52,419 nt of DNA, from NCBI GenBank assembly GCA_934338065.1, contig CAKRGX010000015.1, positions 1 through 52,419 on the forward strand, in the 5' to 3' direction. Below the pieces are notes generated by a model. That model worked only from the letters and a program-made list of their open reading frames with translations, was not told where the DNA came from and did not search any database. A program made the translations under genes and the position numbers. Source of the DNA: an uncultured Eubacterium sp. (GTDB lineage: Bacteria > Bacillota > Clostridia > Lachnospirales > Lachnospiraceae). Positions 51,649 to 52,419 of this stretch are shown here, one piece after another. Within the stretch, counting starts at the first letter, position 1; each line of letters begins with the position of its first letter.

Positions 51649-52136
51649 AATACTTAGCAATTCCATTCGCTCCCAGATCTGTATTTACATATTGGTCAAA
51701 TATCGTTCTGATAGCTACTGCCTCTTCCTCATTCACTACCAATTTTCCGTCAATGAGAGAATATCCATATGGTGCAAAACCACCATTCCATTTACCTTCC
51801 CTGGCTTTCTGCATCCTGCATCACTTGTAATGTTGCAAGAACATCTGCCGCATTTCTTCCAAATCTGGAAAGCTTAAATACAAGGACATAAGACACTTCA
51901 TCTTTTCCTGATTTGATATCGTCCATCATCTGATTAAATGCAATTCTTCCCTCTATTGACTTACCGGATTTTCCTGCATCCTCATACTCCCCGGCAATTT
52001 CATACTCATTATAATCACAAAAGGCTTTCATTTTTGTTTTCTGTGCATCTAGAGAATATCCGTCTATCTGCATGGTTGTAGAAACACGGGTATATAAATA
52101 AACTATGATTTTTTCTTTCTTCAATTTACATATCAC
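51629..52136 (-). pseudogene. Decayed large serine recombinase
   Basis: The first part (52136-51792) encodes the N-terminal resolvase domain: 'IIVYLYTRVSTTMQIDGYSL' with the catalytic Ser, and 'VLVFKLSRFGRNAADVLATL'. The second part (51814-51629), in another frame, encodes a piece of the recombinase domain: 'QKAREGKWNGGFAPYGYSLI', 'IRTIFDQYVNTDLGANGIAK'. In intact enzymes about 60 residues, including the end of the catalytic domain, lie between these pieces. An internal deletion with frameshift is therefore likely, and everything after the second piece (zinc domain, coiled coil) is lost. GGGAGG precedes a GTG or TTG start, overlapping the KilA-N gene end. Surely inactive. Confidence 0.85.
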
Positions 52137-52419
52137 CTCCCGGAAGCGCCGAAACCGCCGACAGATTGATACTGACTAATGTATCCATCTGCCTGATTGC
52201 CAAATTTCTAAGCAATACGAGTCTTTCTGATTGAGATTTTCCCTGTTCAATTAAAATTGCATTATAGCTCTCCATATTTGCCAATACCAGTAACTGATTT
52301 AAATTTGCATCGTCACGCACATTACCCTTTTTACTTGGATTGTTATTTTTCCATTGCTTTGCAGTTTGTCCAAATAAAGCAACATTTAAAAGATCTGCTT
52401 CACTGGCATATGTATAGGC
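52126..52419 (-). CDS. KilA-N domain protein, C-terminal part (runs off the right edge)
   Basis: 97 codons are visible, open to the edge. 'YASEADLLNVALFGQTAKQW' followed by 'KNNNPSKKGN', then 'NQLLVLANMESYNAILIEQG', matches the C-terminal domain of KilA-N proteins, DNA-binding proteins of phages and mobile elements. The N-terminal KilA-N domain lies outside the window. The stop TAA at 52126-52128 overlaps the start region of the decayed recombinase. The two belong to the same element. Whether this gene is intact cannot be seen. Confidence 0.8.
   Translation of the reverse strand, partial: AYTYASEADLLNVALFGQTAKQWKNNNPSKKGNVRDDANLNQLLVLANMESYNAILIEQGKSQSERLVLLRNLAIRQMDTLVSINLSAVSALPGGDM

Noticed and set aside
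1..52419. CRISPR arrays, rRNA or tRNA genes
   Set aside because: No regularly spaced repeats of 25-40 bases and no cloverleaf-like or rRNA-like sequences were recognised on reading through; tRNA detection by eye is imperfect.

Overview
The window looks like chromosomal DNA of a Gram-positive anaerobe of the Clostridia, most likely family Lachnospiraceae. The signs are moderately low GC, strong GGAGG ribosome binding sites, an aspartate carbamoyltransferase with a PyrI subunit, formate-tetrahydrofolate ligase, a T-box leader, a dgt-dnaG-rpoD-trmK order, and secreted proteins with lysine-rich Fn3-like tails. I cannot name the genus. Most of the window is conserved housekeeping sequence. Accessory material sits at the right end and in a few inserted genes.

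Layout. 1-1.9 kb: start of an aconitase-family hydratase (-) and divergent pyrBI (+). 1.9-9.4 kb (-): nitrilase-like gene, tepA-type ClpP-like gene, ftsK/spoIIIE and two adjoining RimK-like ATP-grasp genes, then fhs with its own promoter. 9.4-15.9 kb (-): rpsO and pnp, normally neighbours, are here separated by a NUDIX gene and a large secreted GH97 glycosidase. 15.9-28.5 kb (-): a nitrogen-assimilation block, gltB-gltD-glnA-ANTAR regulator-carA-carB, behind one strong promoter and a leader hairpin. 28.5-32.1 kb: scpAB, a membrane-anchored metallophosphoesterase, and a divergent D,D-carboxypeptidase. 32.1-41.4 kb (-): dgt-dnaG-rpoD-trmK-nucleoside kinase, then rnpB (RNase P RNA), whose promoter and 5' end lie in the last codons of the kinase gene, then an M29 aminopeptidase and purE.

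41.5-45.8 kb: a small DUF4321 membrane protein (+), the pgeF-queH-apbE operon (-), a zinc-dependent phospholipase C-like protein (+) and an HD phosphohydrolase (-). 45.9-49.5 kb (-): a T-box riboswitch with a consensus promoter, followed by a CstA-type transporter, a 32-codon small ORF and an M20 amidohydrolase. This reads as a peptide or amino-acid scavenging unit switched by an uncharged tRNA. 49.5-51.2 kb (-): a class-C beta-lactamase-like serine hydrolase and a small secreted protein. 51.5-52.4 kb (-): remains of a mobile element, namely a decayed serine recombinase and the C-terminal part of a KilA-N protein running off the edge.

The pyrimidine genes are split: carAB sit with the ammonia-assimilation genes, which would couple carbamoyl-phosphate supply to glutamine supply, and pyrBI stand alone. 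The most unusual points are the T-box/CstA/small-ORF/M20 unit, the ANTAR regulator with a possible AUU start inside the nitrogen operon, the glt leader hairpin, the rnpB promoter buried in a coding sequence, and the GH97 insertion between rpsO and pnp. All functional statements rest on motif and family recognition by eye; no database search was run.
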